Shown here: positions 52,913 through 64,000 of the stretch, in pieces
Numbering within the stretch: the first letter of the stretch is position 1
Layout: each line of letters opens with the position of its first letter
Assembly: GCA_026936335.1 (NCBI GenBank)
Contig: JAPMXV010000051.1
Coordinates: 372,001 to 436,000 of the forward strand
DNA length: 64,000 bases
Reading direction: 5' to 3'
DNA from: Mantamonas sphyraenae
Lineage: Eukaryota; CRuMs; Mantamonadidae
Notes under the pieces: model-generated
Database searches by the model: none
The model's input: the letters and a program-made list of their open reading frames with translations, nothing else
What the model was told of the DNA's origin: nothing
Position numbers and translations under genes: made by a program

Positions 52913-55900
52913 CGCCGGGTGTTTTTCTTCTTGCGCCTGCGCGCAATGCGTCGTCCAGACATCTGTGCCTCGGACGCCTTGGGAAACACGCCACTCTCAG
53001 CAGAGCCCACATTGCCTCCTGCGCCAAACCTCACTGGCGCCGGACTCCTTCCGCTGCCCCTGTCTCCGCTGCGTGGGCTCGACCCGCTCGAACGATTGCC
53101 GAAGCGGCCTCCCCCACTGGAGAAGCGTCCTCCGCTGCTTGTCCTACGTCCCGACCGTGGGCTCTCATTGTCCATGTCTGCCTCCATCCCTCCGTCATCG
53201 TCATCCGATCCGCGACGCGACGAGAAGCGCCCGCTGCCTCCGCCGAACCGTCCGCCCCCCCGCGGGCTGTCTTCGCTCGCCAGGCTGCTGCTTGTGTCGT
53301 TACGTGTGCGGAAACGCCCTCCAAAGCGTCCTCCCGATCCCCTGCCCTTATCCTCATCCTCCTCGTCCTTGTCGCTTCGACGCGAGCTTCCCGCACGCGC
53401 CCCAAAGCGTCCCCCGCGCTTGCTGCTACCCTTGTCCTCCTCCTCCTCCTCCTCGCTTCCTCGTCGCGACTTGCCACCGAATCGCCCTCCACCTGTTCGC
53501 CTGCTCGGCGTCTCCTCCTCCTCATCCGCAGAGGCCTTGCGCACCGTACGAGAGCCAAAGCGCCCACGTCGCTCCTCTCCTTCGTCTTTGGATCCTCCCG
53601 CACGTTCTGACAGGCTCTTGTTCACACTGGGCGACTTGGGAAGGCCGCTCTTTGACCCTCCGAATCGCACGGGTCCGCTGGCCGCCGCACGTGCCTTTCT
53701 GCTGCTCCTGCTCGCTTCCTCCTCCTCATCGTCCCCACGCGCCTTGACCTTGCGCGATCCGAACAGGATTGGCTCCGAAGAAGTTGTGCGTGTCCTCGAT
53801 CGTCCTCCAGGCGCCGAGAACGCGTGCGCGCCCTTCTCCTCCTCCTTGTTCTCCTCCCCCTTGCTCTCGGGCTTCTCCTGCTTCTCCTCCTTCTCCTTAT
53901 CCCCACTGCGACGTCCAAAGCGTCCTCGTGAAGGCTTCGACGCCGTGTCTTCCTCCTTCGTGGCTGCAGCGCCGTCACTTGTGGTCTCTTGGCGCACTTT
54001 CCCGAAGCGCGGCTTAAAGGCGCCACCGCTCTTGGGCGTGGACACCTCCTCGGCCTTCTTTTCTGTCACTTCCTCCGCATCCTCCTTGTCTTTGTTCTCT
54101 GTGCGTCGCACCTTGCCAAACCGCGATGTCTTTGTCGCAGATCCGCTGTCTTTTGAAGACGACGTGCTTGCATCGTTCTCATCCCCTTTCTTTTCCTTGT
54201 CGCTCTCTTTCCCTGCGTCCTCTTCTTTGCTCGCACGCATCATGGCTGCCGAGCGGAACTTTCGACGAGGCGTCGTCTTTTCCTTGTCCTTGTCCCCCTC
54301 TGTCTCACCTCCTTTCTCTGTCTCCTTCTTCTCCTCCTCCTTCCCCTCCTTCTCCTTCGATGCGCTGCCCAGCGACCGTTTGCTGAACAGCTGGCGAGCC
54401 TTGCGTTCCTTGCCCTCATCCTCCTTGTCGTTCTTGTCGTCTGACTCCTTTGTCGCTTTGTTCTCGCTGCCGGGCGTGCTTGCCTCTGCGCCCTTCTTGC
54501 CAAACCGTCCACGTCCCGCAAACCTGCTCTTCGGCGTCTCTTCCTTTCCCGTGTCCGTCCTGCTGTTAGTATCTGTGTCTGCCTTGGATCCTCCTTCGGT
54601 GCTCGCTGCATCCGCTGGCTTCTCGTCGGAGGGCTTCTTGCCAAAGCGGCTGCGTCCAAACTTGGCCTTGGCCGCTTTCTCCTTGTCTTCACCCTCTGTC
54701 GCACTGCTTGTGTCTGCATCGACACCCGAAGTGGTGGGCACGGTGACGCTTGTGCTGCTCGTTGCATCCTTCCCTCCCTCGGCGCTCTTCTTTGTTCGAA
54801 TCGCTCCGAAGCGCGAGGTCTTTTTGGGCGTGCTTGTTGCCTCATTATCGTTGCCCTCTTTGGTGTCTGCTGCTGCCTTTCCATCCACAGCTTCCTTGGT
54901 TGCCTCTTCGGTTGCATCCGCCTCGATCACTGATGCATTGCTGCGCTTCATGCCAAATTTGCGCTTGGGTTTGCTTTGCCCATCGTCAGAGCTCTCTGTG
55001 GCCTTGGACACCTCTGCACTGGCTGCGCTGGCGTCGTTGGCGGAGGCGGACGAGTCTTCTCCGGCGTTCTTGCGTTTGCCGAAACGTGATCTGCCCATTG
55101 GGTTTCTCCTGCTCGTTGGTTCCCGCTGCCTCGCCTTCCGCGTTCTCCTGGCTGGCGGTAGTGGTAGCAATAGCAGACGAGGTTGTGTTTGCAGGCGTTC
55201 CCTGCTCCGACGGTGCGGCCGTTTCTGTCACGTTGCCCTTGCGTGCAAACAACGTTCGTCGCGTCTGCTCGCTTTCACTGGCCAACTCGGTTGCCTTGCC
55301 TGCTGCCACCTTTCCGAATCGCTTCTTTTCAGGCTTGCTACTGCTCTCGGTGCTTGTGCTTGTGCTTGTGCTTGTGCTTGTGCTTGTGGTGGTGGCGCTA
55401 CCTTCCTTTGCAGCTGTGGTTGCATCAACCGCAGAGCTTGTGCTGCTGCTACTTGATGCAGGTTGCGACGACTTGGATGCAGCCAGTGTGATGCGTGCCT
55501 TCTTGCTCGTTTGTGTCTCTTGTGTGTCTGCACCGGCCTCGCTGGCCCCTTCCATGTCAGCGTTTTTGTCAGCCGGAGCCAGATCCGAGGCCGAGGTGGC
55601 TGAGACGCCGCCGCTGCTGGGCTCTTCCAGCTCCACAGCGGGGCGCTTGCGTGTCTCTGTCTCCTGAGGAGGCTCTGGCACTTCGGGCAGGATGTGTCGT
55701 GCCTTGACGGCCTTGATGAGCGACACATGCCTTGCGGCGGGGCGCTGCTGTGTGGGGGTGGCTTCTTCGCGGATGGTGTCAAAGAACTTGGCGTTGGGCG
55801 CAGGCATGCTTGCCTTGGCCTTGCTCACCAGGCTCTGTGCGGCCGCCTGTGCGCGTTCGGAGTTTGCTGCCGCGTCATCCTCAGCGGCAGAAAGGGCGGC

Positions 55901-56506
55901 TTGCTGCTCATATGCACTGCTCGTGTTCTGCTCAATCATGTAGTATGTGTCCGCCAAAGTTGCAGGGCGCATTTTCATGGCGGAGAGTGAGGTTCGAGGG
56001 GGAACGAGCCCTGACGACGACGACGAAGACGATGAAGATGAAGATGTGCGCACAGCTTGCTCCGAAAGAGGGTCCCCTGCATGGAAGGAGCTGTGCGGGG
56101 TCAACGGTTGCCTGCGCGCGTACTGGTAGACGCTGCTACCCGGAGCGACGAGTCGCGACGCACTCATGGAACCAGCCTTGCGTGCATCTCGCAGCGGCGA
56201 AGGCATGTGTGCCAGCGTATGCAGCAGGCGTGTGGTGTGTGTACTTGCGTTGGGCAGAGGCATGTCTCGTCCACCCACGCGCTGCATGCCTGCATGACGT
56301 TTGTTGCTTGGGTAAGCCTGCACGTTTGGCGTTTGCACGTGCACGCCATCTCCGCCGTCGATTGGTCCGTCACGTCCGTATGCCTGGTCCCCAGGTGTGG
56401 CCATGAGCATGCTTTGCTCTGCTTGCATGCTCGGCGAGCGAGCTCGTTTGCGCGCTCCAGTGCTTTGAACAAGCGGTGTTGCTTGTTCGACTTGGCCAAC
56501 CACCGC

Positions 56507-56551
<45 letters not shown>

Positions 56552-57293
56552 ACTGATATAATCGTGTGCCGACCGGCCCCCGTATGTGCTTGTGTATGGC
56601 GAGCGCAATTGTGTGCGCAGTTTGGTGCGTCTGCGTACGGGCCGGCCCGAGCTCAGTGGCGTTTGTGCCAGCATGGATGAGCCCTGTTCAGACGATGCAC
56701 CATTGGCACCCCAGCCGCCCCGCAGCTGTTGTGCGCCTCCTTGCCATTTCTCGGCTGTGCGCGAAGACATGGCTGGCGACGTGTCAAGCGAAACGGAGCG
56801 CATGGTCCGTCGCATTCCGCCCCCGTTGCTCTCGCCCACAGGCATGTTCACCACGCGGCCACCAGACACCACGCGTCCATTGCTGGTGTCTCCCCTCGGA
56901 CTGCGACTGGTGCTGGGATGCGACGTGTCGCTGCCTCCATGCAGCTCCTGGGCCTCCGCGTCCTGTCCGCCGATCAGCCTCCAGGCGCTTCCCACAAAGC
57001 CCTTCAATGTGTCGATCAACAGCGACCCGCTGCTTTCCGTTTGCTCTGCCTGCTCCTCCCCGTGCTCCAACTGTTTGCCACAGACCATGTGCCCTCTTGT
57101 GTCAGTCCGCGACTCTTGCTTGGTGCTCCTGCCGTCTCGTGCATTTTTTTGGGCGCGCACAACCACCTCCGGTCACGCTTCCACTCACCTGGCCAGACAT
57201 TCGTCCGTTTGTACGCCGACGTGCTGCCATTGCATACGGATGCGTCATAGCAGCCGACGTCGAGTGTCCTCTGTTGACCCGTGCTTTGCCCAT
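52909..57293 (-). CDS. Long RFG-repeat low-complexity protein, frame break in the middle
   Basis: Exon 1 is 57293-57189 and exon 2 starts at 57070. The first frame runs to TGA at 54986; a second frame runs from above 55170 to TGA at 52909. They are joined by a +1 step near 55100, or the second could start separately at ATG 55098. The N-terminal part has a possible amphipathic helix (LLIDTLKGFVGSAWRLIGG) and polyserine from a GCT repeat. About 20 copies of an R/K-F-G motif (SRFGKR, GRFGKK, RFGKVR, GRFGGR) occur, starting in the first frame (KKRFGKVA) and continuing in the second among Lys/Glu/Ser-rich spacers. Family unknown; a nuclear-basket nucleoporin or RNA-binding role is possible. Confidence 0.65.
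56511..56556. repeat. GCT/ACT triplet microsatellite encoding polyserine
   Basis: A run of GCT and ACT triplets on the plus strand reads as polyserine (AGC/AGT) on the minus-strand RFG-repeat gene. Similar in-frame serine runs occur in SMNDC1, kinesin-9, RAD51C and NOC3. Confidence 0.8.
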
Positions 57294-57351
57294 GGCCCTG
57301 TTCGAGGAAGCGTTTTGGCGTTGGCGGCCCCGGGCAAGCCACAGAAAGCCA
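57294..57351. promoter_or_regulatory. 58-bp divergent promoter region, RFG-repeat gene / UBE2G
   Basis: Two start codons are 58 bp apart on opposite strands. The interval is GC-rich and no known element was recognised. Confidence 0.35.
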
Positions 57352-58334
57352 ATGTCCAGCACCGATTCCGGATCAGACGGCAAGCAGGCTTCCCTCCTGC
57401 TTGCCCGCCAGCTCAAGGGTCTGTTTTACTTCCATAATGCATCCTCCATGGTTTCCGCAGGCCTGCCCTCTGTCTCGTTTTCCGTTCTGATCAACGCCCG
57501 CCCTGACACTCGGCGTTTTGGCCCTCCCCCAAATGCCGCCTTGCCTCCCCACAGAGCTGACCAAGAACCCCGTCGAGGGTTTCTCTGCAGGGCTTGTCGA
57601 CGATGACAACCTGTTTGAATGGGACTTGATGATCATCGGCCCGCCCGACACGCTCTAGTGCGTTTTTTCCCTCTCCCGATCCACAAAGTGCTCCACGCTT
57701 GCACAGGTCTTTGGACATCATTCCCACCTCGTCCTGTTTCCGTGGCGTCTCCCTACATCTGGAGGGTTCCCATTACCTGCTCTGCTGACTCTGAGTACCT
57801 CTCCTTGGGTGTGCCTCTTTCCAGCGAGGGCGGCTATTTCAAGGCCACCCTCTCCTTCCCGCAGGATTACCCCATCATGCCACCCACAATGACCTTCACC
57901 TCGGACATGTGGCACCCCAACATCTACGAGAACGGCAAAGTGTGCATCTCCATCCTCCATCCGCCCGGAGACGATGAGTGGGGCTATGAGGACAGGTGCG
58001 TTTTCCCAAGAGCCCGCCACTTTCCGCACCCGCCTTCCAACCCCGCACCCGCCTTTCACCCCCGTTTCCACCTTGTCCCATGCGTCCCTTGCACTGTCCC
58101 TTGCTCATGGCGCTCATCCACACAACCTTGTACACGACCCTTTTGCTCAGCTCTGAGCGCTGGCTGCCCATCCACACCGTCGAGAGCATCCTGCTGTCGG
58201 TCATCTCCATGCTCAGCAACCCCAACGACGAGAGTCCCGCCAACATCGACGCGGCCAAGGAGTGGCGCGAGGACTACAAATCCTTCAAGAAGAAGGTCGC
58301 CAAGACCGTGCGCAAGTCCCAGGACGATCTCTAA
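57352..58334 (+). CDS. UBE2G: Ubiquitin-conjugating enzyme E2 G (Ubc7-like)
   Basis: Exons 57352-57418, 57555-57657, 57825-57995 and 58151-58334 give 174 residues. UBC fold with active-site Cys97 in [11 protein letters not shown], followed by the acidic-loop insertion GDDEWGYED typical of UBE2G/Ubc7, then [28 protein letters not shown] matches UBE2G1. These E2s build Lys48 chains, notably in ER-associated degradation with gp78- or Hrd1-type ligases. The first donor is GTCTGT, the others GTGCGT; phases agree. Convergent with the NEK gene (68 bp). Confidence 0.93.
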
Positions 58335-58402
58335 TCGTCATCCACACACCCACACACAATCTCAAACAATACACAATAGACATGACTGCATTCTCTCTTG
58401 AC

Positions 58403-61400
58403 TCAACGCCTTGTCCACGACTCGTCCGTTCTGCCCGACCCAGACGACGCAACAACCGCCTGGAAGTCACCCGACAAGTCCACTTCCGTGCCATCTTGCC
58501 AACAGGTTGCCAATGTGGGCACCTGGTCCACAAAGTCCACCTGGTGCTTCCCTTGCACGCGCTCCTTTGTCTCCACCTCGCTTCTCGCGTTGTACTCGTG
58601 CACGCGCTGCATCAGCATCGCCAGCTGTGCGGGACTCAGCAGCATACTCGAGTCAATCTCTCCACTTTCCATCAACTTGGCTGCAGCCGAGGACCGCACC
58701 TCACCAGGAGATGCGGCTGGCATTTTCCACGTGAATGTCTCCTCCGCCCATTCGTCCTTTTGCAACCCTTGCACCTGCCTCTCCCTTGCCATGTCCTTTG
58801 CAGCTGCGTAACTGTCGTACTCGTACTCGTCTTCCTTGCTCTCCTCCTCGTCCTCGACGTCCATGTCTGCGCTCATCGGCGTGCGCAACGGCCCCGCACG
58901 ATGGTACCCGCTCCCGGGCGTGGCCATGGACATTGCGGACAGGTTTGCGCTTGCGTTGGCTCCACTCAGAAGGGAAGATTCACTCTGTCGCTCCTCGTAG
59001 TGCACACTGTGCTCGCCGTCCGTGGACACGTGTCCTCTGCCCTCGCTGTCGCCCTTCCATACCCGCTCGTCCGGATACACCACAAAGAGAGCATCGATCG
59101 CGTTCCCAATGTTAAACTCCACCCGCATGCTCTGCAACGATCGCTGCTGGTGCAGCGATAGAGGCACAACGTAATGCAGCTCACCCAGCGGTTGTGGTTC
59201 TTCGTGCACAATCTTGTGAAAGTAGGCCGACCCGCTGTACTGCAGGCGGATTCCCTTCAGCTCAGGCGTCTCTAGCATGCGTGCATTCACCTTGTAGACC
59301 AGCACTGCCTGCGAGTACATGTTGCCTACGCTTATGGACTTGCGTTCGTTCCACACCGGATCCACCTGCACATGAGTCTTCCATCCGTTCGACGAAACCA
59401 ACGCGTCCGCAGGCACTCGCCCCTTGCGCATCCATCCGTACGTTGCGTCCAGTCCCAGTTCCTCTTTGCCCTCCTCCACACTGCAAAGCCCCACGAGATC
59501 CAGTGGAAGCGCAAACACTCGCTGCTTGCTGTCCTCGCGTCGCTCCCGCACTCGATCCACCATACGTGGTGAAAGCACAAGTGATGCCTCAGAATCCTCT
59601 GTACGCGTGCGCGAGGTCGTTGGTGAAACCGTTTTGGGCATCCTGTCCATCAGCGACCTGCGCACGTTGCGCGCAGGCGGCGTCGTCGTCGCTTCCGGGT
59701 CCTTCAGCACACGCTGTACGGCGGGCACACTGCGACTGCTCGATGGTACGTCTCTCAACTCCTCCATGTGCAACTTCTGCAGGTCGAGCGTGCCAAACGG
59801 GCTACGCAGAGGCGAAAGCACGCGCACAGAACTCTTTCCTTTGCTTGGCGTACTCGCCAACGTGTCGTTCTCATTCTCTTGTTCCGCATGCTCGACATCG
59901 TTCACATACGACGAACGACTGATATCTACCTCTGTCACGGGACCAAAGATGGTGATGTCCGACTGTTCCACCTCGTCCACAGGCGACGACAAGGTCTCCT
60001 CCTCGTCTTCGTCGTCCTCGCTTGCACCCGAACCGTCCCCCACCAGCGATACCTGGATAGACGGAGGCGTCTCATGGATATCTGCCCACGCAATACGCGC
60101 ACTGTTGTTGGCATTGTTGTTGATGTTGTTGGTGCTTGCGCTGGAGCTGCTTGTGGTGGTGTCGATTGCCCTTGTCGTTGCACTGCCTGCCACACGGTCC
60201 ATGTCCAACGCTTTGCGGCGCGGCGAGTGAAACTCGACTGGCTCTGAGTTGGGCCTCAGTTTGATCTTGGTCGGCGAGGGCACAGTGTGCTGCTCCAGTG
60301 CGCTTTGCAGCCGTGCATACTCCTTCAACTGCATCTCGCGCCGCCACAGGTCATGTTCCCACTCCTGCAGCCGCTGCTCTCGCTCCCGAACTCGGCCCAG
60401 TGTTTGCTCCAGCGTGCGCACTTGTTGTTCAGCCTTTTCTTTCAGCAGTTGCAGCGTGTTGGCCGTCCTCTTCCAATCTTCGACCTCTTCCAGAAGACCC
60501 TGCATGCGCTCCTCATCATGCGGCGCCTTGAATCGCTCCTGCAGCTCAGCAAGCAGCTCCGACTCCAAACTTTTGTACTCTTGCTCCAGATCCTGGCGCA
60601 GCTGCCGTTCCCGCAATGCGTACTGCGCGGCCATTCGCTGCAGTTGCTTCGCCGCGTTCTCTCGCTCGATCCACACCTTGACTGCCGAGTAGTCCAGGAT
60701 CTGGCGGATCTCTGGTCGCTCACTTTGCTTCTTTTCCAGCATTTTGTTGATGAGGAACTGCAGCTCCACAGAGTAGCTGGAGGGCAGTGGCGGGTGTTCG
60801 TCGCCAACGATTTTCCTGCCGCAAAACATACAGTGTCAGCACAGAAGTACACCCACCCACCCACATACACACACCTTTCCACACACCTCCTCTCTCAAAA
60901 ACGTACTTGGCAAGTGCAATCTGGTTGCCAGCCATGAAAGGAGGTTGCAAGGTGCACAGCTCGTACAGAAGGCATCCCAATGCCCAGACGTCCGATTTGG
61001 CGTTGTACGGCTGGTCCTCACACAGTTCTGGTGACATGTACAGCGGCGTGCCCACACCTGTGTGTGCCCACGACTTGGAGCCCAACATCACGCTCAAGCC
61101 CAAATCGCCCAACTTGGCGTTGCCGTCCTCGTCCAGGAACACGTTCTGTGGCTTGATGTCTCTGTGTAGGATCTTCTTGGAGTGCAAACACTCCAGGCCT
61201 CTGCACACGTGCACCATCAGCTGCCAGATACGCTCCTCGTCAAGGCCGCTGCAAACGTGGTTCAAAATGTGTGAGTTGCCGCCAGAAAGCGCGCGCGCTG
61301 TGTCCGTTTGTCCTTTTCGGGGCTCCCTATCCCCACCATGCACTGCCTACCTTGTCCTCCCCTGGAGCTGCATGCCCAGATCGCCCCCGGACGCGTACTC

Positions 61401-61829
61401 CATGACAATGAACAGATCCTGCGTGTGCGTAAATGTGGGGCACTGCGTCAGCGCGTCGCGCAGACAGAAATCCTGCGGTGGAGCTTACCTCGTTCTCCAC
61501 AAACGACTCGTAGTAAGATATCACGTTGGGATGATCCAACTGACGCATCACCCTCGTCTGCAACGTCCCAGTTCGTCCCCGTGTATACATGCGTTTGTAT
61601 GTGTGTGTGTGTGTGTGTGTGTGAGCGTGTCTCGGCCAACACACGAAACCTCGGCCCCGCCTTTTCTCACCTCAATCAAAACATCGTCGCACTCGGCGTG
61701 GCTGAGCCCCTGCAGCGAAATCTGCTTCATCACGCATACGTGTGAATCCAACACACGCCTAACTTTGTGCACCTTGCCGTTCGATCCCTTCCCCAAGAAG
61801 GACAGGTGCTCGTAGCTGCGCAGCGGCAT
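58403..61829 (-). CDS. NEK-family protein kinase with long C-terminal region
   Basis: Exons 61829-61671, 61557-61489, 61418-61351, 61248-60907 and 60815-58403 give 1016 residues. The kinase domain (about 7-265) has GKGSNGKV, Lys35 (VMK), HRDIKPQN (HRD 127-129), DLG at 147-149 instead of DFG, and GTPLYMSPE. NEK-like features are LDHPNVISYYESF and the DLG motif. A coiled-coil follows (ENAAKQLQRMAAQYALRERQ), then a disordered region. Near residues 760-880 is a compact, beta-rich segment (WKTHVQVDPVWNERK ... YVVPLSLHQQRS) that is not recognised. NEKs of this shape control cilia and spindle. Start divergent from the POC16 gene (68 bp). Confidence 0.88.
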
Positions 61830-61897
61830 CGTCCGTCGTGTCGCCTGTGGTGTTGCTTTGCATCCGCTCGCGCGTCCAACCAACGTCCAATCCGCCA
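61830..61897. promoter_or_regulatory. 68-bp divergent promoter region, NEK / POC16-like
   Basis: Start codons lie 68 bp apart on opposite strands. Both products are predicted ciliary or centriolar proteins, so shared regulation is plausible. No element recognised. Confidence 0.35.
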
Positions 61898-64000
61898 ATG
61901 AGCAAATCGCACACGCGCGCAAAGCGCTCGTCACATGCTTCCAGCTCGTTTGTCAATCTGGCGGACAAGCACAAACGTGTGTTTCTTGGCCCCGCAGCTC
62001 ATTGCCAGACCCGCACGCAGCCCTTGTCTCACACCCGTGGCCCCTTATTGCCGCACCGTACACACCCCACAGTCTGGCAGTCGCCCTATGTCGATGTGTT
62101 CAAGTTTGCCCACGTCTCGGACGAAAACGCAAAGAATGTCGTCCGTGACGGCGACTGCGCACAGGTTTTGGTACGAAGCGCGCCAAAAACGCACAATCCG
62201 TTCTCCGTTTCCCTCAGCAGCCACGCTCACACACGCCTCCTGCTTTCCACTTCCCCACAGGACTCGCAAATCGGCAAGAAGGTTTTCCGCATGGTTGGAT
62301 CCATTCCTGCCGCCAACTCGCTCCAGTTCCCCAAGAAGCGCCACCACGTACTCGGCTGCACTGGTCGCTTCCTCTATCTCCAACTCCGCTTCAGCGAAAA
62401 GAAGTTCTTTGTGCTTCACATCGACCTGCTCACCATGGACAACATGCCCGTCAAGGTCTCCCTCAGCAACTTGTACAAGCAGGTCAAGGTGCGTGCTCCC
62501 GCTGCCTGCCCATGCCCACGTGGCCGTCCCTGCTCACTCACACCGTCAATTTTGGCGCGCTCCATTTCCCGCAGACAAACTCGCAGCTTGTGCAGATCCC
62601 CTTCACACCCGAGTCCAACCGTTGGTCGGTGCTCACCATTGATGCTGCCAATCTGCTCGACGAGTACCTCGGGGCCAGCTACAAATGCCTCAAGAGCATG
62701 CAGCTGTGTTCGCACATGTCTGTGCGCTCGGTGCTCTGCTCCGACATCCTGTTTCGTCCCGACGCCATCCCTCGTGAGTGCGGCCTGCCTCTTAAGCGTG
62801 GCACCCGCTTCGAGGACAAGTACGACTTTGCTTGTCTTCCCGAATCCTCCCTGGACCTGTTTGACGAACCCGACGACAAACTTGTCGTCCGCGAACGCGA
62901 AGATGTCGTCCCTGCACGTTCCCAGAACGCACACATCTCCTCCTCCTCTTCGCAGGCCTCTGCAGACGCCATCGACATCCCCGTCGCCGGCAGCGACTCC
63001 CGTCCATCCTCCAGTGGCGGCAGTACTGTCCAGGGCTCAAGCAGCGGTCGCCCGGCCTCCAGCTCCGCTGGCACTAAGCGCCCCACCACTGCTTTGACCA
63101 AGCGTCGCAAGAACGGCAAGGGGCCTAGCAGAGCCGGTGATAGCAGCTCCGCAAAGTCCAAAGAGGCTGCATCCCGCCACCATGCGCGCGAACTCCACGA
63201 CATCCTCGCTCCACTGCTGGAAAAGGTCGACCAGGATAAGGTGCGCGCTCGTTCTTTCCTCCAACCCGACCCCATCATGAATCTCAGTCGGTCCATCGGC
63301 TTCTCGGGCGAGTTCCCAGGAAACCTCACCTGGTCGCTCGACGGCAGCGAAATCCTGTACACCAGCGGCTCCACCGTGGTCAAGATGAACCCTCTCACGG
63401 GAGCACAGTCATTCTTTCATGGACACACTGCCCCCGTGTGCTGCATGATCAAGTCGCCCGAACACTACCTCCTGGCAAGCGGCCAGTCCGGAAAGCAGCC
63501 CATTGTAAGTTGGCATGGGGATCGATCGGTCGATCGGTTTGGTGAGAGGGTACAGCGGATGGGATTGTGTGAGAGTGGCCCCAGAGAGCAATGGTGACGG
63601 GAAAAGAGTGAGGATGGCTCACACCGCAGCATGCAGATTCGCATTTGGAACTACCTCAACGGCGAGTGCATGTCTGTCCTTAAAGCCCATGCGCACAGTC
63701 TGGAATGCATGGCGTTCTCGCCCAATGGCAAGCTGCTGGCTGCAGTGGGCAAAGATCAGCACTCGCGCCAGATGATTGTTGTGTGGGACATCACACCCAT
63801 CGGCAAGGGAAACCAACCCATCAAGGTCGCACAGCAGATGTCCGAGTATCACATCTCATGCATCAAGTTTCTGTCATGGGAAAACACACAGGTGGTGACC
63901 TGTGGTGCGCACAACGCACGCCTCTGGCGCATCAAGGATGGCTCCCTCCGCGGTTGCTCTCTGGGACTGCGCGAGCACGCCAAGGTCCATTTCACCGACG
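61898..64000 (+). CDS. WDR90: POC16/WDR90-like centriole/cilium protein (partial)
   Basis: Exons 61898-62170, 62261-62488, 62575-63504 and 63637 to the window edge. A CFAP20/DUF667-like domain comes first (QSPYVDVFKFAHVSDENAKN, LGCTGRFLYLQLRFSEKKFF, FTPESNRWSVLTIDAANLL), then a Ser-rich linker, then the first WD40 repeats (RIWNYLNGECMSVLKAHAHS, VVWDITPIGKGN). Order matches WDR90/POC16, an inner-scaffold protein of centriole microtubules. The first intron (62171-62260) is 90 nt and stop-free. The first about 55 residues (from MSKSHTRAKRSS) are unlike the family and the true start may lie further in. Confidence 0.88.

Noticed and set aside
52703-55456. 917-codon open frame opposite the RFG-repeat gene
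   Set aside because: Its Ser/Pro/Leu-rich product mirrors the Arg/Glu/Lys repeats of the sense strand. No start context or domain.
1-64000. tRNA, rRNA, transposon or CRISPR features
   Set aside because: Intergenic stretches were read for tRNA arms, terminal repeats and spaced direct repeats and none was convincing. Repeats seen are microsatellites and the four-gene array.

Overview
This is gene-dense nuclear DNA from a eukaryote. Protein-coding genes are interrupted by short introns (about 57 to 465 nt) with donors that fit GTRNGT, both strands are used, and intergenic gaps are often under 100 bp. About 35 protein genes can be modelled. No tRNA, rRNA, transposon or CRISPR array was seen. The organism cannot be named from this alone. 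The gene set points to a free-living, flagellated, mitochondriate, meiotic protist: ciliary genes (KIF9-type kinesin, adenylate kinase 7, POC16/WDR90), mitochondrial genes (IBA57, OSGEPL1/Qri7), meiotic DMC1, a sensor histidine kinase, and fusions otherwise best known from plants (MtnB-MtnC, and uridine-kinase-like plus CYTH).

Layout. 1-5.4 kb: the end of a saposin-domain gene, an MtnB-MtnC methionine-salvage fusion, a myristoylatable EF-hand protein, PP6 catalytic subunit and a small one-TM protein. 5.8-11.7 kb: four head-to-tail copies of an unrecognised polytopic membrane protein. 11.8-20.2 kb: an OCRL/INPP5B-type 5-phosphatase, ribosomal protein eL30, splicing factor SPF30/SMNDC1, an MFS transporter, and a PNRC/EDC1-like candidate decapping enhancer. 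21-28.4 kb: an orphan Cys-containing acidic protein, NOC3, a TOM1/THH1-family 7TM protein, and IBA57. 28.4-32.5 kb: adenylate kinase 7 and an EF-hand protein. 32.6-41.4 kb, all minus strand: MASE1 hybrid histidine kinase, METTL2/6/8-type methyltransferase, an orphan, and the TTM1/2-like protein, separated by only 28, 57 and 9 nt. 41.4-47.2 kb: kinesin-9 and an atypical Ras-like GTPase. 47.2-57.3 kb, all minus strand: a long RFG-repeat protein, RRS1, DMC1, OSGEPL1 and RAD51C. The RFG-repeat stop codon overlaps the RRS1 start codon as ATGA. 57.3-64 kb: UBE2G-type E2, a NEK-family kinase, and a POC16/WDR90 gene that runs off the right edge.

Functional themes are ciliary motility and basal-body assembly, meiotic recombination (DMC1 and RAD51C in one tight same-strand cluster), ribosome biogenesis (NOC3, RRS1, eL30), mRNA processing and decay (SPF30, PNRC-like), and signalling (histidine kinase, NEK, PP6, 5-phosphatase).

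Cautions. Exon boundaries were inferred by eye from frame, GT-AG ends and family similarity, with phase checked across every join. Coding frame is interrupted without a convincing intron in kinesin-9, the histidine kinase, the RFG-repeat gene, the 5' part of the methyltransferase gene and the GTPase. In the first four the shift is +1. These are either single-base assembly errors or real frameshifting, and sequence alone cannot decide.
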